Positions 14,311-27,956 of a DNA stretch of 64,000 bases are shown here, in pieces. The position numbers were made by a program, and so were the translations under genes. This DNA is from Ficedula albicollis (Eukaryota; Chordata; Aves; Passeriformes; Muscicapidae). How positions within the stretch are numbered: the stretch's first letter is position 1; the number at the start of each line of letters is the position of its first letter. The stretch spans positions 110,290,766-110,354,765 of the forward strand of contig NC_021673.1 of assembly GCF_000247815.1 (NCBI RefSeq), read 5' to 3'. The notes under the pieces were generated by a model. That model saw nothing but the letters and a program-made list of their open reading frames with translations. It had not been told where the DNA came from and searched no databases.

Positions 14311-14850
14311 TGCCTTGGTTTCTGCTGAGATTGAGTTAACTTTCTTCCTAGAGACTGGTACAGTGCTGTGTTTTGGATTTAGTATGAGAATGATGTTGTA
14401 AAAACACTGGTGTTTTCAGTTATTGCTAAGGAGTGTTTATACTAAGGCAAGGACTTTCCAGCTCCTCATGCTCTGACAACAAGAAGGCTGCAGGGGCAGA
14501 AGGTGGTGGAAGACACAGCCAGGACACTGGGCCAAAGGGATATTCCATGCCACATGGTGTCATGCTCAGTGTATAAACCCAGGGGAAAGCTGGCTGGGGG
14601 CCACTGCATGGGAACCATCTGGGCATAGGTCAGCAGGGGGGTGAGCAATCACACTGTGTATCACTTGTTCTGCATATTCCATTTCTGTCATCAGTATTAT
14701 TATTTTTTTTCCTTTTCTAGCCCATTAAATTGTCTTTATCTCAACCCTCGAGTTTTCCCACTTCTGCTCCTCTGATTCTCTCCCTCATCCTGCTGTGGGG
14801 TGGAACACACTGTGCGGTGTTTGGTTTCTGTCTGGGGTTACACCAGGACA
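14311..14850 (+). mobile_element. Solo LTR of an avian endogenous retrovirus, plus strand
   Basis: The element begins TGCCTTGG and ends GGACA, is 540 bp, and lacks adjacent retroviral coding sequence, so it is a solo LTR. It contains a TATA-like box (TATAAA near 14571) and an ATTAAA polyadenylation-type signal near 14726, spaced as in an LTR promoter/R region. Flanking pentamers GAACT (14306-14310) and GAGCT (14851-14855) match at four of five positions and may be a decayed target-site duplication. I recognise the family from avian genomes but cannot name the subfamily. The same family recurs on the minus strand at 61351-63395. Confidence 0.75.
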
Positions 14851-15152
14851 GAGCTACACAACATACAGAGGGTTAACTAAGCTCAAGAACCACAGAAGAA
14901 CCTGGCAAACCTCTGCAGTTTTATATAGCCTAGCAATATGAAACCCCTTTCTATTCTTGGCTAGATTTCCTTCACACACCCTCTTTAAGAAGTTTATAGA
15001 GAACACAAACTGTAGTACCTCTAAGGGGTATTCTCAAGGCTAATTTTAGGCAGTGGAAAACAGCCTCTTTCTAGACTTTCTCTTAAGCCTCTCATCTACT
15101 ATGACTCCATAGAAGATGGTCAGAAAAGAATATTTAAAGTGGATTTATAATG
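14851..15152. other. Short unique spacer between LTR and microsatellite
   Basis: Unremarkable non-coding sequence. No feature is seen. Confidence 0.5.
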
Positions 15153-15945
15153 GAGGGAGGGGGAGAGGGAGGGAGGGGGAGAGGGAGAGGAAGGAAGGAA
15201 GGAAGGAAGGAAGGAAGGAAGGAAGGAAGGAAGGAAGGAAGGAAGGAAGGAAGGAAGGAAGGAAGGAAGGAAGGAAGGAAGGAAGGAAGGAAGGAAGGAA
15301 GGAAGGAAGGAAGGAAGGAAGGAAGGAAGGAAGGAAGGAAGGAAGGAAGGAAGGAAGGAAGGAAGGAAGGAAGGAAGGAAGGAAGGAAGGAAGGAAGGAA
15401 GGAAGGAAGGAAGGAAGGAAGGAAGGAAGGAAGGAAGGAAGGAAGGAAGGAAGGAAGGAAGGAAGGAAGGAAGGAAGGAAGGAAGGAAGGAAGGAAGGAA
15501 GGAAGGAAGGAAGGAAGGAAGGAAGGAAGGAAGGAAGGAAGGAAGGAAGGAAGGAAGGAAGGAAGGAAGGAAGGAAGGAAGGAAGGAAGGAAGGAAGGAA
15601 GGAAGGAAGGAAGGAAGGAAGGAAGGAAGGAAGGAAGGAAGGAAGGAAGGAAGGAAGGAAGGAAGGAAGGAAGGAAGGAAGGAAGGAAGGAAGGAAGGAA
15701 GGAAGGAAGGAAGGAAGGAAGGAAGGAAGGAAGGAAGGAAGGAAGGAAGGAAGGAAGGAAGGAAGGAAGGAAGGAAGGAAGGAAGGAAGGAAGGAAGGAA
15801 GGAAGGAAGGAAGGAAGGAAGGAAGGAAGGAAGGAAGGAAGGAAGGAAGGAAGGAAGGAAGGAAGGAAGGAAGGAAGGAAGGAAGGAAGGAAGGAAGGAA
15901 GGAAGGAAGGAAGGAAGGAAGGAAGGAAGGAAGGAAGGAAGGAAG
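15153..15945. repeat. (GGAA)n array, 757 bp uninterrupted, with a G/A-rich lead-in
   Basis: From 15189 to 15945 the plus strand is GGAA repeated about 189 times without a single interruption. An imperfect GGGA/GGGAGA-rich lead-in occupies 15153-15188, and the right edge is sharp (GCCCTATAG). The array creates open frames in several frames that encode only KEGR or FLPS repeats. GGAA is the core of ETS-family binding sites, but the first question is whether the tract length is real, because pure arrays this long are hard to assemble. Confidence 0.95.
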
Positions 15946-18344
15946 CCCTATAGAAACCAGTCACACAACTGCACCTGCCTGCTCACCACTCATTTTTAGC
16001 TTCATCCAGACAAGTGTTCCTGTTCCTGCCCATGCTCCAAACAACAAATATTATGAGCTCTCTGCCCCCACCTTAATCTAAACCAGTGTGTGAGTACAGC
16101 CCCACTGACACTGCACCACAGTAAAGACTGAGAACTGAAGTTGTCTTGCAGGACAAAAAGGAAAACCATTCTCCACTAACCACACTGGTCAGGAAGATCA
16201 GCCTACTAACCCAAACATTTCTCTTTCAAATCCGTTCTAACCATCTTGTCTTCTTTTTTCTCCTATATTTCATGATTCATATCCCTAGGCTTAAAATGTA
16301 AATTGTGAATTGAAATATTTTTTACCTCTTCTTTGATGAATCTCCATACATAATATAATTTACAAAGCCTTACATAAATTTCCTCAGACCAACACAAATC
16401 TTCTCCCTTATTCATGTATCACCATCATGGTTTAACAAGGCATGGAAGATCTTGATCTTCTGCAATTAAATTAAGGTTTAAAGGACTCCATGACCATAAT
16501 TTACTAATGTTTGAAGCTAGGCTAAAACAATACAGCAAAGGTCCATTAAAAAAAAGAAAAAATTCCCATAGGTCCTGTAGGACTACCAGCACGTACCTGA
16601 GCAGGAAGAGGAGCACCATCCACTACAGAACTATTTATTTGATCGTCCAGAGTCACTTATTTTGGAATTCTGTAATCCAGGGCTAGAAGCATTCATCAAA
16701 AGTATCTTGCTGGCAACACCCATGTCACATTCACTATCACATGGGAAACATGTTACAAGGAGTTATTGCCCAAATCCAAAATATCTCAAACTTTTCAGAC
16801 TAAAAGTGAGCTATGGAAGCGATCTTATTTGCTTAAAGCATGAAAAGCATAACACTGAAGTAAGTTGACATTACCCTCATTTCCATAAACCACTGCAGCT
16901 ACTGACTGACATTTTGCAAGTTAAGCAAGAGAGGAGTCAAATTCATGCTGGCATTTCTACTGTCAGGCAAAAAAGTGTGAAGCGTGCATAAACCTGCAGT
17001 CCCATCTACTGCTTGTCACCGCACCCCTGAGAAGCAAGTGCATATGTCACTTTCTCCTCCTCTCCCTTTGCACTGCACACAGAGAAGGCATGATGCTCTG
17101 AACCTTCTCAAATGCTGTTTTATATTCAACAGTGAGCTTTACTGTTCCAGAATACTGCCCACTTGGACAGCCTGGTTGATGGAAACCATCCGGCTAGAAC
17201 CCGCTCTCAAAACAGTTGCCATGTGTTTAGGCAGCAGCTAGACTTGTGTTTTTAAACAAACAAAATCACTGAACTTCTTTGGCAGAGATTCAGCAGCCCA
17301 AAATTTGCATCATCGCACCTCCGAACTGGATGGTGACCAAAAATAGACTTCTTGATGAATTCTTCCTCCTAGAAAGTTTACTCTTGGAGGAGGATATATT
17401 TTGTCACAAACACAAGGTTCCTCCAAACAGCAAATGCATAAAAGGAATAACAGAGTGAGGAGGCTTATATTGCTTTGATAAGGAAAGCTTTAAAATGTTT
17501 GATTAGGTCTGCTTTAGAGTTTACTTAATCCGGGACAGAATGCTGTCTTTTTCTAACTTTCAGGAATTGAATTAATATGGAATGTGACCTCTATCTAACA
17601 GTTCCAACAAAAGACAGTACAGTTTCTATCAGAAAATGTAACTAAGTAGAATTAAAATAAAACCCTCACAGGTTTAATAAAGGATGGGAAAAGCTGATTT
17701 CTACATCAAACTCTCCAACTCATGCTTCAAGAAACTGCACAGGCAGACTTTGTTCACGAAATTCTGAGGACGTTTCATGTCAAATCAAGACTTAATCAAT
17801 TGATGTTGCAAGGGCTCTTTATGTGAAATCATTCTTTAAAGGACAGACTGCAAAATATTTGCTAATAGTCTATGAAGTACTGTAGCTAATTAAGGAAAGT
17901 ACATTTGTCAAATAAATTAAGTGATACATTATCATTTGCCTTCTCAGTAATCTATAATGCATCTCCAATATATCAGCATGAGTTAAAGGAGCCTTTGTTA
18001 CAGCTAGTAAAAACCTCAATTACTCTTCTGAAGAAAAGTCTGACATTCTATTTTTTTATCCATTCATAAGAGGACACTGCAGTTAAGCTATATATCATAT
18101 ACCTCTTTGAATTAAAATGTTCCTTAAAAAGTTCCTTAAATAAAATAATTTTTAATAAATTTTTCTTTGAAATAAACAAGAAATAGCTTTATTCTTTAAA
18201 TTGTATTTAGTTTCTACTTTGATAAAATTATACTTTCCACTGAAAACCATTCTGAAGGTTTCCAAGTTAACTCAACTTGAAGCTATTTAATCATTATTCT
18301 TCTAGGATAAAAAAACCCTAAAACCCATATCCTTAAAAAATTAT
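15946..18344. other. Non-coding stretch, no gene seen
   Basis: AT-rich unique-looking sequence between the GGAA array and the first poly-G tract. No coding, RNA or interspersed repeat feature was identified. Confidence 0.5.
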
Positions 18345-19140
<796 letters not shown>

Positions 19141-19154
19141 TTTTTTTTTTTTTT

Positions 19155-22100
19155 CAACTATAACCTCTTGCCAGGAAAATAAGTGTATTTTTTAATGAAA
19201 GCAAATGCAGGTAATTGCATCTATTTAGTGTTTACATAATTTCTCCTAGAGCCTTTCTTTGGACCACCTAGCTTGCGGGGCTTTTAAAAAGTCGTTAAAA
19301 CTAAATTGCTTGAAATTAGTAAAGTTATTTTTCCATTCATGCACCCGTCTCAGCTGAGAAAAATCATTCAACAGTGAGCACTTGACAGCACAGCCACTTT
19401 CCCCATTAATTGTCGACCAAGACAAGAAAATTGAATTTTTGTCTGCTGAAGTTCAGGCAGCGGTTTCATGGGTAGAACACCCTCAGCTGCTGTCAGCTGC
19501 TCAGTTTCCCTGAGCTGCAGAAGTGAACTGGCATACCTATAGCTGCTAATGACAGACAGCTCTTCTGAGACGGAGTGGCAGCAGGTTAGTTCCTCTAAGC
19601 AATCCACAGGGCAATGGAAATGGCTTCACAAACACTGCTTAATCGTTATGCTGCTCCCAAAGGTGTTGCAGCTGATTGATACGCTAAAATTTCATTCTAG
19701 CCAGTGATAAAAACCCCAAGCTATCACACAATTCTATTTGCTATCCTTACCCAGCAAACGCTTTGCCCAGCTCAGACTGTCAGCTCCATTTCTAATCACT
19801 GTACGAGTAACATTAAGTAAATGTGGCATTTGGAACACTTGATGCTTTATACAAAAAAAAGCAGAAATCCTCGCTTATTTATCTTCTTCTCCATCTTAGG
19901 CACTAAGAGATGCATGTTTTATCAAAGGTATGGAGAAAATATACATCTAATAGAAAACTAATAATTTCAGTCATGTTACTGAACTAACTGGCAGAGAAGT
20001 GAGTTTTCTTGTTACTAATTTTTAAAAAATGTTAAACTTTGTCTTATGAAGAAAGTCCTAAACCCCTTTCCCCTCAAACATCTATCAGATCTCTGATCTG
20101 CTCTTATCAAAATTTCTTTTCTTGAAAGACAGTTTATTTACACATGTACAAAGTCAATCCCAAAACAGTCATGACTGCAGTTAACAGACATCTCCTTCCC
20201 TCTTACAAAAAAAAAAAAATATTGAAAAACAGTATTCTCCAATTTACTATCAACACTTTCATAGGTGCAAAGCTGAAGTGATACAATCAATCATTTCTGA
20301 TTAGTTTTTGATAAAGAGATGCACAGAAAAGTACCAAAAATGTAAAAATGTAGCCAGGATGTTCTGCTGAGCCATCCATTAGTCACTTTTTGATTTTATG
20401 ATCTTACAGGGACGGAAGGTGGAAAATTTTTTTTTAGTGATCCAATGATAACATAGTCTGGAGAATATTTCCATGGAATTAATGAGCATGATGGGAAAAA
20501 TGCTTCCAGTAGTATCCAGTATTCAAGCTGGATTTCTCATCAGAGAAATCTCAGAGGAAAGGCATCAGTTAAGACAACACTGTACAAATTGATGGAAGAA
20601 GGAATAATCCAGGGTTACTGAAACACCTCCAATCTAGAAGGCCTCTAAATTATAAAACACAAAAGGCAAAGAAAATTCTCTGAATTACTATTACAAATTT
20701 CTCTAGTTTATAGCCTACTCTAAGCACTGTTTGCAGCGACAATACATGAAGCTGGAGAGACCTTTGAACCTGACCTGATTTATTACTTCTTTTTCTCTGC
20801 CACAGAAAATTGGATTCCTAAGGATCTGCTCGAGCTACCTGAAGGCAGAAGTGACCTGATATGTCCTAGGTGACACAGGGTGATCATCTTGCTACCATAC
20901 TTGCTTGGTTTAAGAGGCATTTCTCTTGGAAACCTAAAATCACTGCTCATTGGTATTCATGGCAGTCTAAGACTAAGCCATTAGATCCTATAAACATTTC
21001 TCATTCAAAAAAGTATTTATGATGCACTTGATTACACTGTCTTCCTATTCAGAAAAAAATACTCAGAGCAGTATGATTTGGATTTTTTTCTTGGACTAAC
21101 TTGTTCAATCACACCACCAAAACTATTTTAGCTCCTCTTCAGGCTCTGCCTCCCCTCCTCTCCACCATTCCTCATTCCCCAGCTCACAGCATTACACCAT
21201 TACAAGGCCTCCACATGCAAATTTTTACTGTTACTTTGGATGTTTAGACATAAGATTAAGCCTCGCTCCCCCAGAACAAATATTTTTTTTTATTAGTAAC
21301 TGGAAAGCACTCCTACACAGGTACAGTTTCAAATCAACATTTTTGATAATACAGTATTTGGCATTGCATCGGATGCAAACATAATTATTTGCTCAGTTTT
21401 ATGGCTATTTATTGAAAAACAAATTGTGACTGTCTGTAGCAATAGAACTACCTGAAACATTACCTCTATGCCACACACACTGTTGTGCAAGTGCAGTATC
21501 ACATCAGAGGAGAACATCAAAAGCCAAAGCAAAAGAATATTTAGAAAATAAAAAGCAGGAACAGATACTTGGGTACTTTCAATTGGTCAAACTTCAGTGC
21601 TCCTCACATACACAAAAAGTTTTCATTAATTCTACTGATTCTCTGAAGCACAGATCTTTTTAGTAAATGGTTATCTTAACACGAGAAATATACTTTTAAA
21701 TTGCACCATAAAAGGAGATACTATTTCTACAAATCTACCCATTAAAAACTTCTACAAACTGCAGCCACATTAGCTGCTTCCAGATATTTGGAGGGAAAGA
21801 AAAGAAACATCACAGGGAACCAGAGTTCTGGAAAAACTTGAAATGTCAGAAGTTTTTTCAAGGCCAAACCAGAGTTGAGGCCAGGATAGTCATAATGAAT
21901 GGCTGATTGTGTGATGACAGCCTTCTTTAGATGGTGTCACCAGAGAACAATTTTATGATAGAGAGTTTAATTATTGATATGTGAGAAATAAGATAACTGA
22001 AGGACAAGAATATTTTAGTGACAGGAGCTGCCAAGCAGTAGTGTGAGAAAAGTAAAACACAACCATGAAAAACATAAACATAAACATAAACATGTACAAC

Positions 22101-22402
22101 AAATATGTAATAATATAAAGTAAGTTTAGCACATTTCTTGTAACAGAAATCATATCAGAAGTTAGAATTAAACATCTATGGCCTATCCTCCTTTTCTTTC
22201 ATCAAGGACCCAGAAACCATTTTCTTTTCTCTTCCATTTTTTTAATTGCTCTTGTTTTTCTATGGTTTACTTCAGGGGATAATGAGTAACAGATTTGTTA
22301 GTGAATGTGTCAGCTTCAAGAAACACATTGAACAGAATGAATAAATGGTTTTGATCTTTTCTGTGGTCTTTGGCCCTTATGGAGAGACAAAACCAAGAAG
22401 AT
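19155..22402. other. Non-coding stretch, no gene seen
   Basis: The first 500 bases (19255-19700) are somewhat more GC-balanced and look unique. They could be a conserved non-coding element, but nothing diagnostic is visible. The rest is AT-rich intron-like sequence with a short CATAAA-type repeat near 22063-22092. Confidence 0.45.
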
Positions 22403-22646
22403 GTTGTTCTACCAGCTCTAGTGTTAGACATTCTGGCAGCCCTCTGACCCAGGTGAAATACCTGGTCCTCAGCCCCAAATGAAAACTGAAAGGATAGGAA
22501 AGTTTTGGAAATAAACATATGACTGTTGTTCTACCAGCTCTAGAGTTAGACATTCTGGCAGCCCTCTGACCCAGGTGAAATACCTGGTCCTCAGCCCCAA
22601 ATGAAAATTGAAAGGATAGGAAAGTTTTGTAAATAAACATATGACC
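22403..22646. repeat. Local tandem duplication, period 122 bp
   Basis: The unit starting GTTGTTCTACCAGCTCTAG and ending AAATAAACATATGAC occurs twice in direct succession, starting at 22403 and 22525, with about four visible substitutions. The two copies give three overlapping minus-strand frames with the same repeated peptide, which I do not regard as a gene. Confidence 0.9.
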
Positions 22647-23241
22647 TCTTCCAAGTAATTAATATGATTGCCTTAAGTGGATACTAGTCCACATGGATTA
22701 GCTCACTTAAAATACCAAGATTAACTTCTAACTCTCCAGAAAGTCACTTATTAATTTGTGTGAGTGTTGGTCATCACAGACTAGACTGTGCTTAAACTGC
22801 TTCCCAACTGTCATTCAACTGCATTTTATTTATAGAATATTAATACAAGCTGTCCAATATGCACATTTTATTAGCTGGAGAGTCAAGGCTGAGTCTTCTT
22901 GCCAAGAATACCTTGAACCCACCTGTCAGTCACAGCATGTGGCAGCTTTATCTGCATTATATTTATATGTACATCAGTCCTAAACCTGATGCCAATAGAG
23001 TTTTGTTATACTGCATGATCAATCATAACTTAAGTGGTAGCACACCTCAGCTATTTGCAGATTAATTCTACCAGAAAGAAATTTCTGCTCAAAGGTTAAA
23101 TAAATCATGAAGTATTTATACCTCAACTACCTCAGCCTACGTAAGCCCGGTCTCATCCACCTGTTCATCTTCAAAATAGGCACACTGAAGTGGAAAGATT
23201 GTAACAGAAAAGAAGTAGGGTGAAATTAATTTTGCCATCTG
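22647..23241. other. Non-coding stretch, no gene seen
   Basis: No assignable feature was found between the two tandem duplications. Confidence 0.5.
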
Positions 23242-23401
23242 TAAGAGGACAAAGCAAATTAAAAAAAAAAAAAAATCTCCAAAGTCCATATTGTTTGCTA
23301 TATTTCACATATACTTTGCGCTAAGAGGATAAAGCAAATTAAAAAAAAACCAAATCTCCAAAGTCCGTATTGTTTGCTATATTTCACATATACTTTGCGC
23401 T
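23242..23401. repeat. Local tandem duplication, period 80 bp
   Basis: The unit starting TAAGAGGA(C/T)AAAGCAAATT, with an internal A-tract and ending ATATACTTTGCGCT, occurs twice, at 23242 and 23322. The copies differ in the A-tract and at two other bases. Confidence 0.9.
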
Positions 23402-26400
23402 GGCCCCATTCTATGTAAGTATTTTGAAATCCAGGAGCAAAGCCAGGGGTTTTTCTGAGATGTTCTTCATTGTCTTCTACCTGCCACCAGACTTCAATGG
23501 CAACTCCTCAATATAAAATTGCACAGAGGAAGACGAAAACTCATTAAATAATTATTTGGAAAAAAAATAATTAGTGTATTTTTTTATAGTTTGTTGCTTC
23601 ATTGGTATAATTTAATCAGGGGGCAGTCAGCCAACTCTCACTTTAATGATTCTGATCTTACAAGTAATTTCTTTAGTGATTAGGAGTCTATTCATATCAA
23701 ATGGACTTTATTATTGCATTAATAATTCAGCAGCTCCCACAGAAAAAAAAGATAAAAACACATTCAAGTAAATTCCCATCCCTCCACCAGCCTGCCTGAG
23801 CTTCTTCTTTACCTCCCATCACAGAATATGACAGATTTGGTTCTTCACCACTGTCAGAATTTTACATATTTGATGACCTCTTTGAGGACTGCTGGTAGGC
23901 AGAAGAGGTTAGAGAACTTGAGAATTTTATATTCCCACTGAAATTTCAGTTTCTAGGGAAAAAAAATCTTTCACCTCTATTAACAACTTTCCTGTAGAGC
24001 TACTTGGCTTGAGTGTTTCCAAATAGTTTATAAATCAAGCTGAAGTTCATGAAAAGTCTTGATTCTTTGGCCCAAAATCAAGAACAGAGGTGCTTTCAGG
24101 AAAGTGCTCCCTAATTTTTGACTGCAAGTATGGAATCATCTTAAAGCACTGACATTTAATGAATTACATGCATAATGTTTAAAGTAGCAGGCTGCATTTT
24201 ACACACAATTCAAATACCACGACCTGTGTTAGCAGATTGTACCTGTTTGTTCTCAGTAGTGGATAAGGCATATTAATGACTCTTTAATGAGAGCATGAAA
24301 AAGCCAGAAACAAATTAAAACAAAGAAAAACAAAATAAAATTATTGCATCTATGTTTTTTTTCGAGTTTGTATAGCCAGAATTCATTCAAAAAGTGCAGT
24401 GTGAAATACACCATAGTATATTTTTTAAAATGAAATAGCATTATTGCAAAAGATTCCACCGCATTGTTTGGTCACTAAGTGCTCTTCCAGGAATAAAAAA
24501 ATTATTTTGCACAGATGAGTGGACCAGAAAGTGAAATTCGATTTACCCAGTTCTATTAAGCTTTTGCTAACTAAAGCTTTTTCTTCTCTTCGCTATTGTA
24601 AGGCCAAAGTCAAAGTAACTTCTCATGACATAATACCTCTGAACAGCAGAAACATGGAAGCATGGCAACAATTCTGAAACAACTGTTTTCCACTCTTCCC
24701 ATGAAGAAACTAATATTTTAAAAAATTTAAGCAAGAGTAGAAAGTATAATCAAAACTGTCTTTGCAAACAGTGTTTTCTATACTTATTATTTCCTGTTAG
24801 ACATATTTTCTTTTCTTAACAGAGCTATTTTATGGATGAATGGCAAAGCATCAGGCACTGATATTTTCCTGTTTAATGCAATGGAATGTTTCCAGCTGCA
24901 GCTAGCAGAACTCACGCACCACATCTCCCTAGCTGACCATAATCAAAACCAAACACCTCCAAACCCTCATTTCTCTAGCATATAATTTACTGAGTGGCAA
25001 TATGCCCATACCCAGGGCCTAACAACATGACTCTAAACAACCCCAAGTTCACTTGAGCTGATCCTAAGTGCATGCTTGTATTAGGCCTAGGTTATAACAC
25101 ATCTGTCACAGAAAGTATTGCAAAGTTTTAACAACTTCTTCCTCCATCTATGTCCTCACACATGTACACAAAGCTGGCAAAGTTCTTCTATTGTTGGATT
25201 ATAATTAGCAGTGAAATGAGCTGCTCCATTCCAATCATATTAAATATAAAATCAGTTAACACCTCGTCTTTCACCTGGCACTTACCCACAGTGAAATTTA
25301 ATATTGGTTCTGATTATTTTTAACTTTACACTGCTGATTTTCAGTTACTTTCCTGGATGTTATTCAGTGTCTATGACATGCAGAAGACATTCCCTGATGT
25401 GCATGTCAAAATTTGTGGCTATTAGGCCATCACCTGTTATGTTCTGGGACAATTAATTTCTTTGCTAAGAGACAAGTTCTGCCTTGCTATCACTGTTACT
25501 TAAGAAAGTCAATTTCTCAAAGCCAATGACTTTCTTAAGAGCTCCTCCCCTCCTTCCCCCTTCATTGTCTGCTTGGCTCATAGGAATTTTAGTCCATGGG
25601 AACTGAACTCCTTGCAGCCATTGACTCAACACTGTATCTCATCCCTGCCATTCCAGGACCTTCTGTGCTCCAGCACCACTGAACAACAAAAAAACCCTCA
25701 GCCAACCAACCAACCAACCAACCAACCAACCAACCAAAAAACTCAACCAAACAAAATGGAATCATTGCTCATTTGGAAAAGTCTAACAGTGACCAAGTCT
25801 TTTTTGTTTGCTTGTTTTTAATTAGAATATGAGGGAGCTGTAAACACAAAAATTATTAATATCATTCTCCAGAAAAAATAAAAAGAAGAAATATGTCTAT
25901 CATTCCCCAAATATTTTGATAACTCATGTCATTTCCCCTTGTAGATGGTGCCAAGAGACAAAATCTGTGCTTACTCAGCCTGATTTTGCTAGAACTATGT
26001 GCTGTGAATTCCTGGCAGGATTGTGTGATAGAAAGCTGAGTGGTCAATATAAACAAAATCATTTGAAACAACAAAGCTGTGAGGGACAAATTGTATTTCT
26101 AGTACACAGGTTTCACACAGGTTTAATAGAGGTCAGTGATAGTCTTGGATGTTGTTACCATGGGGAGGCTCTCAAGTGACAAGGAAACAATCATTTTTGG
26201 TGATAGGAGTGGGACTGGGGGAGTGAGAATTCCTAGAAAACCACTGCAGGCAATATTTTCTAGGTTGCACTTGCTGCCAAGTATGGCTTTCCAGGCAGTA
26301 CAGGGTGCTGCTGCTGCACATCTTCACTAAATCAAGATCAAACCAAACCAATTCCAAAGCCAATGGATGTGTGTGATATTCTATTCCCCATCACTTTACA

Positions 26401-27689
26401 TCAAGTGAGGCTCATACATGCCTGGGAACAATTTATCTATATACAGGGCAATGCTTAAAATACAGCATATTTTTCAGTTTTCTTGAGTAATGAATATTTA
26501 CTGTTTTACAAAAAGCAGAAGCTTTAAGCTGATCTGATTATTGACCATGGCTTTGAAGAGAAATGAGCAAATATGGGAGTTTTGGAAGGGGCTTGCTTCT
26601 TTGTTTATTTTAGATTTTGTTGTTTAAACATAGCATTTGATAGAACCCAGCTAGCTCTCTCTTCTTTGTGGCTGAAGACAGTAACATTCACTCCCACACA
26701 TATAGCCACAAGGCTCAAGGTTGAAGGGGCTGCAAAGAAAAACACTGTATGCTGATGTGTCATGCATCTTCCCAGAGTCAAACTGACAGATAGGAAATGT
26801 CTTGCACAGGAATACTGTAGAATGTAGAAACATTCTTTTTCTTTGAATATGCTATTAATATAAACTTTAAAAAAATTACAAAAAGTGAGACACTTGTCTG
26901 AAGAAGCAGAGACCCAAACTTGAAAGACCAGCCAATATTCCTGCAGCCATGAATAATGATTACCTTTAAAAATACAAAACCCCACAAAAATAAAACCAGG
27001 TTATTTCACAGTAAAAAACAAACAACAGAAGAGGACGTTAAAGGCACTTTTCTTCCTTGAACCTTTTGCTCTTTGACACAAATTGCATTTTTCTGGCTAA
27101 ATCATACACATCACCTGTCAGACATTAACCCCTTGTATGCTAAAATGGCTCCCATTACTCGAAACCTCTCAGCCTCCTGATCTTTAAATGCATGTTTCAC
27201 ACATTGCAAGATGATCCAGAAATATCCCAAATTAATAGCAACAACATGTTTACATTAAGACCAAACTAGTAAAATAGAAAAGATAGAAACAAAGGCTCTG
27301 GAGTGTGGATTAAAAAAAAAAAAATCCTTCAATATAAACCCATCTCCATGTATCCCAGTAGCTGACTGTGGTTAGAAGTTAGGTTTTCATCTAAAATATT
27401 TCTCCTACCAGCAGTCTCTACTCCCACAAAAAAAGAAGGAAAATAAAGGGGATACTTTAAACAAATATATGTATATATTTTGCAGAGACCACATCACATG
27501 TTTTAACAGGACTGTTCGCAACCAAGTGACATATCAAAGCAGTTCAACATCAGACGCAGAGGTAAGCAGCCTTAAATATATTCCAGCAGCAACCACTTGC
27601 TCTTCTAAAAATGTGCAGTGCACGTCAGGAAAATGGAACAAGCCAGGAAAAGAAAAACATTAATCTTTTCATCATCATTCCTAAATAGT
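23402..27689. other. Non-coding stretch, one small microsatellite, no gene seen
   Basis: AT-rich unique-looking sequence. The only simple repeat of note is the CCAA run at 25702-25736. Short frames here have random composition. Confidence 0.5.
25702..25736. repeat. (CCAA)n microsatellite
   Basis: About nine uninterrupted CCAA units, followed by an A/C-rich tail. Confidence 0.9.
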
Positions 27690-27956
27690 AAGTCGTATGA
27701 GAACAGCTGAGGGAGCTGGGTTTGTTTATTCTGGAGAAAAAGAGGCTCGGGGGAGACCTTATCAGTCTCTACAACCACCTGAAAGGAGGGTATAGCAGAT
27801 GGGGATGGATCTCTTCCCACAGGAAACCAGTGGCAAAATTAGAGGACATGGCCACAATCTGTATCAGGGGCATTCAGGATGGACATCAGGAGGAATTTCT
27901 TCATGGAACCAGGAGCATTCAGGCTGGACATCAGGAGGAATTTCTTCATGGAAGGG
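27690..27956 (+). mobile_element. CR1 LINE 3' region, left part (split by an LTR)
   Basis: Sequence such as GAGGCTCGGGGGAGACCTTATC, CTCTACAACCACCTGAAAGG and the ATTTCTTCATGGAA block corresponds in order to the well-known 3' portion of avian CR1 elements. It continues at 28615 after an inserted LTR. A 45-bp piece is duplicated in tandem (CATTCAGG at 27871 and 27916). The copy is 5'-truncated, as most CR1 copies are. Confidence 0.8.
27871..27956 (+). repeat. Tandem duplication inside CR1, period 45 bp
   Basis: The CR1 segment CATTCAGG(A/C)TGGACATC through TTCTTCATGGAA is present twice, offset by 45 bp, with the second copy abutting the LTR insertion point. Confidence 0.85.

Noticed and set aside
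15116..16081. 321-codon KEGR-repeat frame and 276-codon FLPS-repeat frame
   Set aside because: They are translations of the GGAA array and its flanks. Any 4-bp repeat lacking stops is open in all frames.
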